A stretch of 64,000 nt of DNA from CAYRFE01 sp964423645 [NCBI: uncultured bacterium] (GTDB taxonomy: Bacteria > Macinerneyibacteriota > Macinerneyibacteria > Macinerneyibacteriales), in the NCBI GenBank assembly GCA_964423645.1, contig CAYRFE010000019.1, positions 1 to 64,000 on the forward strand. The letters are read 5' to 3'. Under the pieces are notes generated by a model. It saw only the letters and a program-made list of their open reading frames with translations, was not told the origin of the DNA and did not search any database. How positions within the stretch are numbered: position 1 is the first letter of the stretch; each line of letters starts with the position of its first letter. Below, piece after piece: positions 37,102 through 45,981 of this stretch. Made by a program: the position numbers and the translations under genes.

Positions 37102-38832
37102 TTACACGTGATGTATCGGCAATGAAACCGTAAATTCCGTGCCTTTACCCACTTCACTTGAGACATAAACATTACCATTATGAAGTTGTACAATATGTTT
37201 CACGATCGAAAGTCCCAGACCTGTTCCACCTGTTCGGCGTGATCGTGATTTATCAACGACAAAAAACCGTTCAAATATTCTCGTATGATCATGCTCAGGA
37301 ATTCCAATACCGGTATCTGATACTTGTATGGTAAAATCACCGTTACGAGCCGTACACACTCGCACATGCCCTTTTTCGGTGTACTTTATTGCATTATCAA
37401 TCAGGTTAATTATCAATTGCTCAAGCATAAATGCATCGGCGTGAATAACACCGTCATGACAAAGGCTCATATCTAATATAATATTCTTTTCTTCTGCACG
37501 ACGCTCAAACAACATCATCGTTTGAGTTATCACTGCGTTTATGTCAACTTCTGTACGGTTGAGGCGTAATTGTGTATTTTCAAGCTCCGACAACATAAGT
37601 AAATCCTTGACTATATGGATCAATCGCTCCGTGTGACGTTTGATAATATCAATATAGTGAACCGCTTGCTTCGAATTCCCCGACTCTTCCTCAAGGGTTT
37701 CCAAATATCCCTTGATCGCAGTAAGCGGAGTGCGTAATTCATGCGACACATTGGTAACAAAATCTTTTTTGATGCGTTCAAATTGACGAATTTTAGTGAT
37801 ATCGTGTACGATCAGAACCGTTTCACTTTTCGCGACAAGAAAACTCGCACTCACAAAAAGGATCGATCCGTTAAAATCGATCTCCGCGGTACCATTGTTT
37901 TTTGTCGCGATCACTTCTTTTACCAATTCAATAAATTCAGGGATTCTGAATACATCCCAATACACAAGCCCAATTATTGTCTCATTATCGGCAATCGCTT
38001 TCAAACTGTCATTCGCCAATACGACCTTCCCCGAATCATCTATAACGGCAAACCCCTCATGCAAAGATTTGATGATTGTCTGTATCTGTTCTTCCTGAGT
38101 GTATACCTGAAAAAAAAGGTCATGCAAACGACCTACCATTATATTAAAGTGATCCGCAAGATCTCGAATTTCATCACGATTTTTCAATAAAACTCGCGTC
38201 TCAAGATTCCCTTCTGCGACTGCTTTAAAACCGTTTCGAACATGTTGAATCGGTAATGTGATACTTCGTGAAAAAAATAAGGCCACAAGAGTCGCAAGTA
38301 TGAACGCAATCGCACCGGCTTGAAAAATACGAATACGAATTTTTTTATACAACATTTCGACATGATGCATGTAGACACTGAGCCGTAAAACCGACAGTGT
38401 CATTCCGTCTTTTTTGATAGGCACTGCAACATATAACATCATATTCTTCACCGTTGAGCTGTATCGAATAGATTTACCTTTATCACCGAACAAAGCGCGT
38501 TGGATCTCTTCACGTTGCAAATGGTTTTCCATAGTTTTCGCGTCTTTTTCCGAGTCTGCAATAACCACTCCATCTATTCCGATAACGGTGATTCGTATTT
38601 TAGCCCGTCTTCCCTCAACGGTAATTTTTTGTGTAAGTTCTTCTTGTTTACCCGACAGGTGATATTCCAATACTTCAGATTCCAAAAATGCCGACATGCT
38701 TTCAAGTTGATCCTCGAATGTCGCGGTATAATATCGCTTAATGACCGCAAGCGATATCGCGATATCGATCAGCGATAACGAAATAATAATTACTAAAAAT
38801 ACAAATATAAGTTTTGAAAATATCGTCTTCAT
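37102..38832 (-). CDS. phoR: PhoR-type sensor histidine kinase
   Basis: A 576-residue inner-membrane kinase: helix 1 (about 8-30), a periplasmic domain of ~125 residues, helix 2 (about 165-185), HAMP (about 188-240), PAS (about 250-335), HisKA with the phospho-acceptor in VSHELRTPL (about residue 360), and a HATPase domain with the N box (NLIDNAIKYT) and the G boxes (DTGIGIP, GGTGLGLSIV). Its ATG overlaps the stop of the response regulator gene (ATGA), so the two are translated together. The periplasmic domain and HAMP-PAS order match PhoR of phosphate control, and the Pho-box-like promoter upstream supports that. Other envelope signals cannot be excluded. Confidence 0.85.
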   Translation of the reverse strand: MKTIFSKLIFVFLVIIISLSLIDIAISLAVIKRYYTATFEDQLESMSAFLESEVLEYHLSGKQEELTQKITVEGRRAKIRITVIGIDGVVIADSEKDAKTMENHLQREEIQRALFGDKGKSIRYSSTVKNMMLYVAVPIKKDGMTLSVLRLSVYMHHVEMLYKKIRIRIFQAGAIAFILATLVALFFSRSITLPIQHVRNGFKAVAEGNLETRVLLKNRDEIRDLADHFNIMVGRLHDLFFQVYTQEEQIQTIIKSLHEGFAVIDDSGKVVLANDSLKAIADNETIIGLVYWDVFRIPEFIELVKEVIATKNNGTAEIDFNGSILFVSASFLVAKSETVLIVHDITKIRQFERIKKDFVTNVSHELRTPLTAIKGYLETLEEESGNSKQAVHYIDIIKRHTERLIHIVKDLLMLSELENTQLRLNRTEVDINAVITQTMMLFERRAEEKNIILDMSLCHDGVIHADAFMLEQLIINLIDNAIKYTEKGHVRVCTARNGDFTIQVSDTGIGIPEHDHTRIFERFFVVDKSRSRRTGGTGLGLSIVKHIVQLHNGNVYVSSEVGKGTEFTVSLPIHHV

Positions 38833-39518
38833 TCAATATCCAATTTATATCCGATCCCTCGGATGTTTTTAACCAGATCGCCGGCATCACCAAGTTTTTC
38901 ACGTAAATGTTTGATATGCACATCAATGGTTCGATCGAGCACAGCTTTTTCATTTCCCCATAAGTACGTTAAAAGTTGCTCCCGACTGAAAACCCAGCCC
39001 TGTCGTTCTGCAAGCATTGTTAAAATACGAAATTCTGTCGTGGTCAATACCACTTGCTTCCCGTCAACATATACCTCAAAACGTCTGCCGTCGATCACTA
39101 ATCGCCCGGCGATTTCAATACTGTCTTTTTTGACCTCTTCCGGCTGCCCTCGTCGTAAGATCGCTTTCACGCGTGCGACAAGCTCTTTTGGCGAGAAAGG
39201 TTTGGTCACATAATCATCAGCACCCAGTTCAAGCCCGACAATTTTATCGGTTTCGTCACCTTTTGCCGTAAGCATAATTATGGGAATATGCTTACTTTCG
39301 CCGTTACTTTTCATAGATGTACAAATCTGCAAACCGTCAATATCAGGAAGCATCAAATCCAATATCACCAAACTCGGACGATGAAGTTTTAAATATTCTA
39401 TAAAATCTTGCCCGTTAAAAAAAGATTTGACGTCAAAATTATTTTTCTTCAAATGAATCGATACGAGCTCCACTATATCCGGTTCGTCATCTACGATTGC
39501 TATTAATTCAGGTTTCAT
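38829..39518 (-). CDS. phoB: PhoB/OmpR-family response regulator
   Basis: A 229-residue regulator. The receiver domain (1-120) has the acidic pair at DDEPD, the phospho-acceptor Asp in LVILDLMLPD and the Lys in YVTKPFSPKEL. The winged-helix DNA-binding domain (about 130-228) has VVLTTTEFRIL, the LTYLWG turn, VDVHIKHLREKLG-like recognition helix (here IDVHIKHLREKLG) and a terminal RGIGYKL. These are typical of PhoB. AAGGAAGG precedes the ATG. The direct-repeat box upstream suggests autoregulation. Confidence 0.9.
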   Translation of the reverse strand: MKPELIAIVDDEPDIVELVSIHLKKNNFDVKSFFNGQDFIEYLKLHRPSLVILDLMLPDIDGLQICTSMKSNGESKHIPIIMLTAKGDETDKIVGLELGADDYVTKPFSPKELVARVKAILRRGQPEEVKKDSIEIAGRLVIDGRRFEVYVDGKQVVLTTTEFRILTMLAERQGWVFSREQLLTYLWGNEKAVLDRTIDVHIKHLREKLGDAGDLVKNIRGIGYKLDIE

Positions 39519-39539
39519 ACGCCTTCCTTTTTTTCATTG

Positions 39540-39593
39540 ACTATAGCATCCATTTCCCGCATATGCGTTAACCTTGTGTTAATTTTCAGTTAA
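39540..39593 (-). promoter_or_regulatory. Pho-box-like direct repeats and -10 box before phoBR
   Basis: Three TTAAC motifs on the minus strand at 39567-39571, 39578-39582 and 39589-39593 (11-base period) precede TATAGT (39540-39545). No canonical -35 is present. The repeats fill its place, as in PhoB/PhoP-activated promoters. The outermost repeat overlaps the end of the mutY-like gene. Confidence 0.6.
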
Positions 39594-40465
39594 TAACGTT
39601 TCTTTGATATACCGTAATGCCCGTTTTTTTCGGCGATCAGACCTTCATGTGTCAGATCGAGAAGTACTTCATGGATACGATCATCACCGATTTGGTCATA
39701 TAAACTCTCAACACATAGTTGCCCGTTCTTAATCAACAATGATAACACTTGACCTCGTATCTTACGTTTTGATCCGTGAAACGGTTCTTGCATGCGATAT
39801 TTTTTGCTGTTTCGCCCCGGATTTCCACGTGTTTTTTTGAAGTATGTACCGATATCCATAAGTGCATTATACCACCGCGCCGGACGGACCTCATCACAGG
39901 AGCGTTTTAAAAGATTGATAATCGCCGAATCATCGACAATTTCATTCTCTGAAAAAAACAATACGATGAACACAGTGCGTATATTCGTCTCAAGAAAAAC
40001 TAATGGTGTATTATATGCAAAAACCGACATCGATGCCGCAGTCGCGTTCCCTATTCCGGGCAATGTGGCCAAAATATCGGGATCTTTCGGAAGAATCCCC
40101 TGGTAATCATGATCAATAATAGTTGCCGCTTTATGTAAGTTCAATGCACGTCTATTATATCCCAATCCCTGCCAATACGACATTACTTCATCAAATCCGG
40201 CTTCGGATACCGATTTGAAATCGGGGAAATGCGTGATCCAATCAATATATTTGGGAATAACACGATCAACTTGTGTCTGTTGAAGCATGATCTCTGATAT
40301 AAAAATATGATACGGATCCTGCGTTCTTCTCCACGGTAAATCTCGTCCAAAATTCACATAATAATATTCAACCAACTGATAAAAAAGGGTAATCGTCGAT
40401 ATATCCATTCCGGACCGACGATACATCGTTTGACACTTCGCGATCATTTCTTCAATGTGGTCCAT
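39590..40465 (-). CDS. MutY-like A/G-specific adenine glycosylase without Fe-S cysteines
   Basis: A 291-residue HhH-GPD DNA glycosylase. LPWRRTQDPYHIFISEIMLQQTQV has the catalytic Glu and the DNA-wedging QQTQV of MutY, the helix-hairpin-helix is LPGIGNATA, and WQGLGYNRRALNLHKAA is also MutY-like. Two differences stand out. The catalytic Asp of the DGNV motif is Glu here (LETNIRT). The C-terminal cysteine cluster is absent: after GTYFKKTRGNPG there is basic sequence and a small winged-helix-like end instead of the 4Fe-4S loop and the 8-oxoG-recognising Nudix-like domain. The ATG at 40465 is used, with a promoter -10 six bases upstream. A GTG at 40480 lies inside that promoter. Confidence 0.75.
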   Translation of the reverse strand: MDHIEEMIAKCQTMYRRSGMDISTITLFYQLVEYYYVNFGRDLPWRRTQDPYHIFISEIMLQQTQVDRVIPKYIDWITHFPDFKSVSEAGFDEVMSYWQGLGYNRRALNLHKAATIIDHDYQGILPKDPDILATLPGIGNATAASMSVFAYNTPLVFLETNIRTVFIVLFFSENEIVDDSAIINLLKRSCDEVRPARWYNALMDIGTYFKKTRGNPGRNSKKYRMQEPFHGSKRKIRGQVLSLLIKNGQLCVESLYDQIGDDRIHEVLLDLTHEGLIAEKNGHYGISKKRY

Positions 40466-40471
40466 ACGCTC

Positions 40472-40500
40472 ACTATACACTATACCTCATCTTATTTCAA
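40472..40500 (-). promoter_or_regulatory. Promoter of the mutY-like gene, probably leaderless
   Basis: Minus strand TTGAAA (40495-40500), 17-base spacer, TATAGT (40472-40477), six bases, then ATG (40465). No ribosome-binding site. Back to back with the promoter at 40521. Confidence 0.6.
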
Positions 40501-40520
40501 TCAATTAAGCCGTTTTTCAC

Positions 40521-40548
40521 TTGCAATTCTGCCTCAAACGGTTACAAT
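40521..40548 (+). promoter_or_regulatory. Promoter of the lipoprotein gene, probably leaderless
   Basis: TTGCAA (40521-40526), 16-base spacer, TACAAT (40543-40548), six bases, then ATG (40555). No ribosome-binding site. Confidence 0.6.
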
Positions 40549-40554
40549 GCAGAC

Positions 40555-41262
40555 ATGCGAATTATGTTGGTTTTTCTATGCATTATCAGTATGAGCGTCT
40601 CTTCATGTAAAAAAAATCCCAACAACACAGATCCGAGTCAAAGCACTCTCGTATATCAATTGAACTGCCCCAATGGTGCGAACGATGCACTTGTGGTCGT
40701 ACATGATGCGCTGTTGCAACATGATTTTCTTGCTGTCGATACCAATTTTTATTTAAAATCCACCGATAAGAAACAAAACGTAAGCTTCTCGATAAAAATT
40801 GAAAAAGGTATGGAAAACAATCTGTATGTCTATGCCGGGAAGTTGAAGGGGTTTTCGTATATCAACCTTAATCAAGAAGATAAAACAACGCTTGATTCTA
40901 TTGTGAAGGGTATAAATATCAAATTAACCAACTCCAAAACCACCGGGAAAAAAAGTTATATCAGCAAAGCTGACCAGGTCGTCGAAAAATTCCTCTTTAA
41001 AAACTTCAGCATTCATCCCTATGACAATTTTACCGTTTTCACCTGTACCGTGCAAAACATCTATGAAGGGATCTATATTGCCATAGAAGTCACTTTTAAC
41101 TTTTACAATAAGTATAATACCATTCTCGAAACCAAACGAGTCGTCATAAAAGCGCTTGTTCCGAAACAAGAATATTCAGTAAAATTAATTCTCAATGTCA
41201 ACCAACCGATCGAACAATTTGAAATTGCTTCAGTAATCTACAATGAAGCTCTCCAAGAATAA
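40555..41262 (+). CDS. Putative lipoprotein, unknown function
   Basis: A 235-residue protein with a lipoprotein signal peptide: hydrophobic core then SVSSC (Cys at about residue 18). The mature part begins with an Asn/Ser-rich linker. The last ~80 residues (FTVFTCTVQNIYEG through LVPKQEYSVKLIL) look like a small beta-sandwich of the FxLYD kind. No enzyme motif. Its stop overlaps the tadA start (TAATG), so the two are translationally coupled, though no functional link is obvious. The gene is likely to be read from a leaderless mRNA. Confidence 0.65.
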   Translation: MRIMLVFLCIISMSVSSCKKNPNNTDPSQSTLVYQLNCPNGANDALVVVHDALLQHDFLAVDTNFYLKSTDKKQNVSFSIKIEKGMENNLYVYAGKLKGFSYINLNQEDKTTLDSIVKGINIKLTNSKTTGKKSYISKADQVVEKFLFKNFSIHPYDNFTVFTCTVQNIYEGIYIAIEVTFNFYNKYNTILETKRVVIKALVPKQEYSVKLILNVNQPIEQFEIASVIYNEALQE

Positions 41263-41723
41263 TGATTCTTATTCGCTCTCATTTCTATTTTATGCGAGAA
41301 GCCATGCGGGAAGCGCTAAAAGCTTACGCAATTAATGAGACACCCGTCGGCGCCGTGATTGTTAAAAACGGAAAAATCATCGGTAGAGGTTACAACAGAC
41401 GTGAAACTGATAATGACCCGACTTTGCATGCCGAACTTATCGCGATACGTGACGCCGCGCATGTATTGAACGACTGGCGGCTTGAGGAATGTGATCTTTA
41501 TGTCACATTAGAGCCTTGCATGATGTGTACGGGGGCTATTTACCAATCGCGGATTCGCACTGTGTATTTTGCCGCCCAGGACCCTAAGGCGGGAACGGTC
41601 GTTTCTCGTGAAACACTGTTGACATGTGAATGGCTTAATCATCGAACAACCGTTGAACAATCTGCATTTGAACTCACATCTTCGCGGTTACTCAAACGCT
41701 TTTTTTCACGATTGAGAAAATAA
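41262..41723 (+). CDS. tadA: tRNA-specific adenosine deaminase TadA
   Basis: A 153-residue zinc deaminase with HAE (zinc His and proton-shuttle Glu) in LHAELIAI and PCMMC (two zinc Cys) in LEPCMMCTGAI. The tRNA-binding FFSRLRK end is typical of TadA, which converts the wobble adenosine of tRNA-Arg(ACG) to inosine. The ATG shares a base with the stop of the lipoprotein gene. A second ATG twelve codons in (MREAMREAL) matches the usual TadA N-terminus and could be used instead. Confidence 0.92.
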   Translation: MILIRSHFYFMREAMREALKAYAINETPVGAVIVKNGKIIGRGYNRRETDNDPTLHAELIAIRDAAHVLNDWRLEECDLYVTLEPCMMCTGAIYQSRIRTVYFAAQDPKAGTVVSRETLLTCEWLNHRTTVEQSAFELTSSRLLKRFFSRLRK

Positions 41724-41797
41724 AACTTCACCTATTTCATAATGAAACGTTTTAGCAGTACACACGTATACACTCACGTACCATAAAGGAGGAAAAC

Positions 41798-43696
41798 ATG
41801 AAAGCATTCATGACCTGTGTGATCTGTGTATCGATAGTGATTTCACTCTGCAATGCAAAACCGAACACACTCAACCGCGAAGAAATACCCGATGAATATA
41901 AGTGGAATTTCGCTGATATATATCCTCATTGGGATGCATGGGAAGCCGACATGAAACTATGCGAACAAAAAATGGCCGAGTATGCCGCCTACAAGGGAAG
42001 ACTTGGGGAAGGCCCGGAAACATTACTCGCACTTTTCACGTTAGGTGACGATATAAGCATACGGATGGGAAAAGTGTTCCGTTATGTCTCTCTTCAGGGA
42101 ACTGTAAACGCGAAAGACCGTTTTCTTCAGGCCCAGCGACAAAAGCCTTCTTTTTTGTATAATAAATTTGCAAGTGCAACATCTTGGTTTGAACCGGAAT
42201 TCTTGACCTTACCGAAAGAAAAGGTTTATAGCTGGTTACGCACAAACGCTGCCCTTGCCGTCTACACGAAACAGATCGAAGATATTTATCATGATCAAAC
42301 ACATATTCTCAGTGAGGACAAGGAACTGTTACTTACCTATTTCTCAACACCGCTTTCGACAGCTTCATCGGTATATCGACAACTCACAAATGCCGATATG
42401 AAGTTCCCGGAAGTGACCTTATCAAATGGGGAAACTGTTATACTTACTCAAGGAAATTACTCTCGTGTCATGCGTGATGAGACACTCACACAAGATGATC
42501 GCAGGAAAACCTATATTGCGCATTCAACCCTCTATAAAGATAAATTGAATACATTTGCCACTATTTATTCAGGCGTATGTCATCGTGATTGGGCTACCGC
42601 TCGTGCACGAAATTATCCTTCGGCACTTGAAGCCCGTTTGTACGGTAATAACATTCCTTTAGAAGTATATGAGAATTTGATACACACTGTCCGTAAAAAT
42701 ACTGCCCCGCTCAAACGGTATATGAAATTAAAAAAAGAAGTCATTATGAAACGGAAAAATCTTAAAGAATACTGGTCATATGACGGGTCACTCAGTCTTA
42801 CCGATTATAACAAGGACTATCCGTATGAGATCAGTAAAGAACTTGTATATAATTCTGTTGCTCCTTTAGGCAAAGACTATCAAAAAAACCTGCGAATAGG
42901 TTTGGATAACCGATGGATTGATGTTTACGAAAATGACGGAAAAGACAGCGGTGCTTTTTCAGGAGGTATGTACGGATTACATCCGTTTGTTAAGTTGAAT
43001 TATAATGACACAATAGGCAGCATGTTCACGTTGGCGCATGAATTGGGACACTCTATGCACTCTGTCTACTCAAATACACATCAGCCGTACACAACCTCAG
43101 GGTATACTACATTTGTTGCTGAAGTTGCATCCACCTTCAATGAGCATTTACTTGTAGACTATCTTCTTGCACACACAAAAGATCCGAAAGAACGAATTGC
43201 CATTTTGCGCGAGGCGATCGGTAATATAACCGGTACTTTTATTTTTCAAACATATTTGGCAGATTTTGAATTGCAGGTTCATCGCCTTGCCGAGCAAGGA
43301 CAACCGATCACTGCCGATGTACTGATCGCGATCGAAAAAGATCTTAATGTTGCATACTACGGTGATTCAAGTTTGAAAATGGAAGAATTCGAGGGTATCA
43401 GTTGGTCAATGATCCCACATTTATACGGTTCATCGTTTTATGTTTTTCAATACGCGACAAGCTATGCCGCTTCATCAAAACTGTATAAAGATATGACCAC
43501 AGGTTCTTCTTCCTCTCGCGAAGCAGCACGTATCCGCTATATAGAACTTCTCAGTTCCGGAGGAAAAGATTACCCGATCGCGCTTCTCAAAAAAGCGGGT
43601 GTTGACATGAGCAAACCAGATGCTGTGATGGCGGTGTCATATGAATTGGATCGATTGGTAACCCTACTCGAGAAAGAGTTGAAACGTATCAAGTAA
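41798..43696 (+). CDS. pepF: Oligoendopeptidase F (M3B) with signal peptide
   Basis: A 632-residue zinc endopeptidase of family M3B. The metal site HELGHSMHS lies at about residue 415, with the downstream Glu in FVAEVASTFNEHL. PepF is usually cytoplasmic and cleaves short peptides. This one begins with a clear signal peptide (MKAFMTCVICVSIVISLCNAK), so it is predicted to work in the periplasm. An AAGGAGG ribosome-binding site fixes the start. It lies 75 bases after tadA. Confidence 0.9.
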   Translation: MKAFMTCVICVSIVISLCNAKPNTLNREEIPDEYKWNFADIYPHWDAWEADMKLCEQKMAEYAAYKGRLGEGPETLLALFTLGDDISIRMGKVFRYVSLQGTVNAKDRFLQAQRQKPSFLYNKFASATSWFEPEFLTLPKEKVYSWLRTNAALAVYTKQIEDIYHDQTHILSEDKELLLTYFSTPLSTASSVYRQLTNADMKFPEVTLSNGETVILTQGNYSRVMRDETLTQDDRRKTYIAHSTLYKDKLNTFATIYSGVCHRDWATARARNYPSALEARLYGNNIPLEVYENLIHTVRKNTAPLKRYMKLKKEVIMKRKNLKEYWSYDGSLSLTDYNKDYPYEISKELVYNSVAPLGKDYQKNLRIGLDNRWIDVYENDGKDSGAFSGGMYGLHPFVKLNYNDTIGSMFTLAHELGHSMHSVYSNTHQPYTTSGYTTFVAEVASTFNEHLLVDYLLAHTKDPKERIAILREAIGNITGTFIFQTYLADFELQVHRLAEQGQPITADVLIAIEKDLNVAYYGDSSLKMEEFEGISWSMIPHLYGSSFYVFQYATSYAASSKLYKDMTTGSSSSREAARIRYIELLSSGGKDYPIALLKKAGVDMSKPDAVMAVSYELDRLVTLLEKELKRIK

Positions 43697-43800
43697 CACT
43701 GTGCATTCAAATTAAGGGGGGTGATGTGTTCATTACTCCTTTTTTATGGCACCTTTAACATATAGAGTCAAACATGCTTCAGAGGATTTGACTCAAGTAG

Positions 43801-44022
43801 AAAATGAACTCCCCCGCAGCCTACTACGGGGTATCTCCTCAAAAAATGCTTTATTTGTTTGCCCACCCCAAACCCCTCCCTTTTCGTTTTGGGAGGGGAT
43901 TTCATTTTCGGTTACAGACACGGCATGCCGTGTCTCTACACCGTCCCCACACCCCGTATAATATCAAAACTATAATAGTAAAGTCGAAGCAAGCTTCGGG
44001 GAATTTAACCCATTTAGATTAA
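43801..44022. repeat. Composite palindromic repeat, copy C
   Basis: Same organisation as 7272-7488 and 27599-27809, including CCCACCCCAAACCCCTCCC with a matching GGGAGGGG, the GACACGGCATGCCGTGTC palindrome and ACCGTCCCCACACCCC, ending in GAAGCAAGCTTCGGGG. It fills the 401-base gap between pepF and the transferase gene. Confidence 0.8.
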
Positions 44023-44097
44023 AAATTCCTATCGGGATAACGGAGAATAACGAGACGAACTCTACTTACAAAAGTGTTGAAAGTCGATAAGACAATA

Positions 44098-45972
44098 TTA
44101 TTTCTCAAATCCGTAGAACCATCCGTGAGAGTATCGAATAAACCTATCAATCTCACGATTCGCGTCAATTTTATTTACTTTTTTCATGAGTTTTTTATCG
44201 GAAAATCTGTATTGATTGCCATTTTGAAAATAAATTTGATCCGGTGTGATCAGGACTCCGTTTTGATTATTGAGAATGATTGATTTTTCATTATTGTGAA
44301 CGTCTACGCTAAAAACATTTTGCCCGCTCCAAAACTTACTCGGTTCATGTCCGGTCAAATAGGCAATGGTCGGTGCAATATCAATCGGAGCGACGGGAGA
44401 ACTGATCATGTGCCCTTTCTCACCGGGGATACACACAAAAAGCGGAATATTTTCAAGGGTCTCCGGGAACCCGTTGCGGGAATCGTAAAGTTCGGTTGCG
44501 CCTTCTTCCATTGCATGATCACCGAAAATAATGATCAATGATTCTTTATACCATGGTTGCGCAGTGATTTTTTCGTACAATAATCGCAATGCTTCATCAG
44601 TCTCATGAATTGTGTTGAAATAATGTAACATCGTCTCATTGTGTGCCCCGTTTGAGTGAATACCGGATTTGATCGTTTTCATTTCTTCACGTGAAAACAG
44701 GGTATAATCATGATTACGATACGGCCCGTGAGACTGAAGAGAAATAAGATGATATAATCCCTGTTCCCCTTTATTAATTTTATCTTGAATAAGATCGAAT
44801 GATCGCATAAAGAAAGTAACATCACGTACATCCCAACCGTCACCCTTTTCAGTGAAATAGTCTCTCCCGTAATATGAATCTATCCCAAGTTCCTTAAATG
44901 CATTTTCATAATTAAAAAAAGATCCTCGTAATGATTGAAAAACATAACTTTGCATATTTTTCTCATGTAAAAAACGAGGTAATGAGGGAGTATGTTTGAG
45001 CGAATAATTATACGTCAGCTGATTTTTTTGAGGAAGCAAACTCGTCAATGTTGAAAAATCCGCATCGGCTGATCCAAGCAAATGATTGGCAAACATATAC
45101 GGAAAATAATACGCTTTTCTGGTCAGATCGTTGAGAAACGGTGTTACTTCTTTTCCATGGATCGTATGTGATATGATGGACGCATTGAGGGATTCAATTT
45201 GAATAATAAAGATATATTTCGGGTTATAAGGAATAGGTGCATTCTCCACGAGACGAGTTTCCCTATGTGGCAACAAATCATATTCTGTGGGTATTTCATA
45301 ACGGACATTGCGTATTTGAATCAAATCATAGATCAAATAATACGGTAATCCTGCATTTACGATAATGCGCATTTTCGCTGTTCGGTATTTTTGCGCAACA
45401 GGTCGTTTTGTGTCGGTAATCGTTTTTAACGGCTGTATCCATAACAACACAAACATTGCTATTATGTACCATACGGATATTTTTTTACTCTTTCCCATTT
45501 TGAAAGACGCATATATCGTCAGTACCATACTTCCAAGCAAGAGAAATACGATCCACACCATACCGCTCCCGGTATACGCTAACACATGCTTGATCGCACC
45601 TCTGTCAATATCGTGAAGTAATTGCCACATTAACGATATATTCAATACCGTATCATAATAGTAGTAATAAAAATATGCTGTTACCAATAACGCGATCGTC
45701 ACAAACATGACAGGCACGCCCCATCGTAATGCTGTTTTACGGTCATTCCACCATATCGTAAGAAAAAACAACGAGAAACCGATCGGATATACCGCAAGAT
45801 CAAAATAATCGGCTTTTTTATCAATGGGAATGATGGTAAAGAGATAATAATAATGGATGACCGCATGTGCTACCGCAACACCATACACAACAAATGGTGC
45901 GATATGAGTTGCAATCACCTCACAATATTTGTTACTTTTCGCAAAAATTGCACGCAGTGATGTTCTCAACAC
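44098..45972 (-). CDS. LtaS/MdoB-type phosphoglycerol transferase-like membrane sulfatase
   Basis: A 624-residue membrane protein: five N-terminal helices (first ~200 residues) and an extracytoplasmic sulfatase/alkaline-phosphatase-fold domain. Seen in it are the metal Glu in IQIESLN, a GSADADFSTLTSLLP block where LtaS has its catalytic Thr, and FGDHAMEE near the end of the fold. In LtaS/MdoB enzymes this fold moves phosphoglycerol from phosphatidylglycerol to a glycan. In my by-eye alignment the nucleophile position is Ser, not Thr. The start is GTG (45972) or the adjacent TTG, ten bases past the gmhA stop. Linkage to gmhA suggests surface-glycan decoration. Confidence 0.8.
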   Translation of the reverse strand: MLRTSLRAIFAKSNKYCEVIATHIAPFVVYGVAVAHAVIHYYYLFTIIPIDKKADYFDLAVYPIGFSLFFLTIWWNDRKTALRWGVPVMFVTIALLVTAYFYYYYYDTVLNISLMWQLLHDIDRGAIKHVLAYTGSGMVWIVFLLLGSMVLTIYASFKMGKSKKISVWYIIAMFVLLWIQPLKTITDTKRPVAQKYRTAKMRIIVNAGLPYYLIYDLIQIRNVRYEIPTEYDLLPHRETRLVENAPIPYNPKYIFIIQIESLNASIISHTIHGKEVTPFLNDLTRKAYYFPYMFANHLLGSADADFSTLTSLLPQKNQLTYNYSLKHTPSLPRFLHEKNMQSYVFQSLRGSFFNYENAFKELGIDSYYGRDYFTEKGDGWDVRDVTFFMRSFDLIQDKINKGEQGLYHLISLQSHGPYRNHDYTLFSREEMKTIKSGIHSNGAHNETMLHYFNTIHETDEALRLLYEKITAQPWYKESLIIIFGDHAMEEGATELYDSRNGFPETLENIPLFVCIPGEKGHMISSPVAPIDIAPTIAYLTGHEPSKFWSGQNVFSVDVHNNEKSIILNNQNGVLITPDQIYFQNGNQYRFSDKKLMKKVNKIDANREIDRFIRYSHGWFYGFEK

Positions 45973-45981
45973 AACCGATTA

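Noticed and set aside
40466-40480. GTG start at 40480 for the mutY-like gene
   Set aside because: It falls within the promoter of that gene, with the -10 box between the GTG and the ATG at 40465.
43746-44022. Open frames of about 70 codons on the plus strand, with close relatives at 7261 and 27560
   Set aside because: They lie inside the composite palindromic repeat, lack ribosome-binding sites and their similarity is explained by the repeat.
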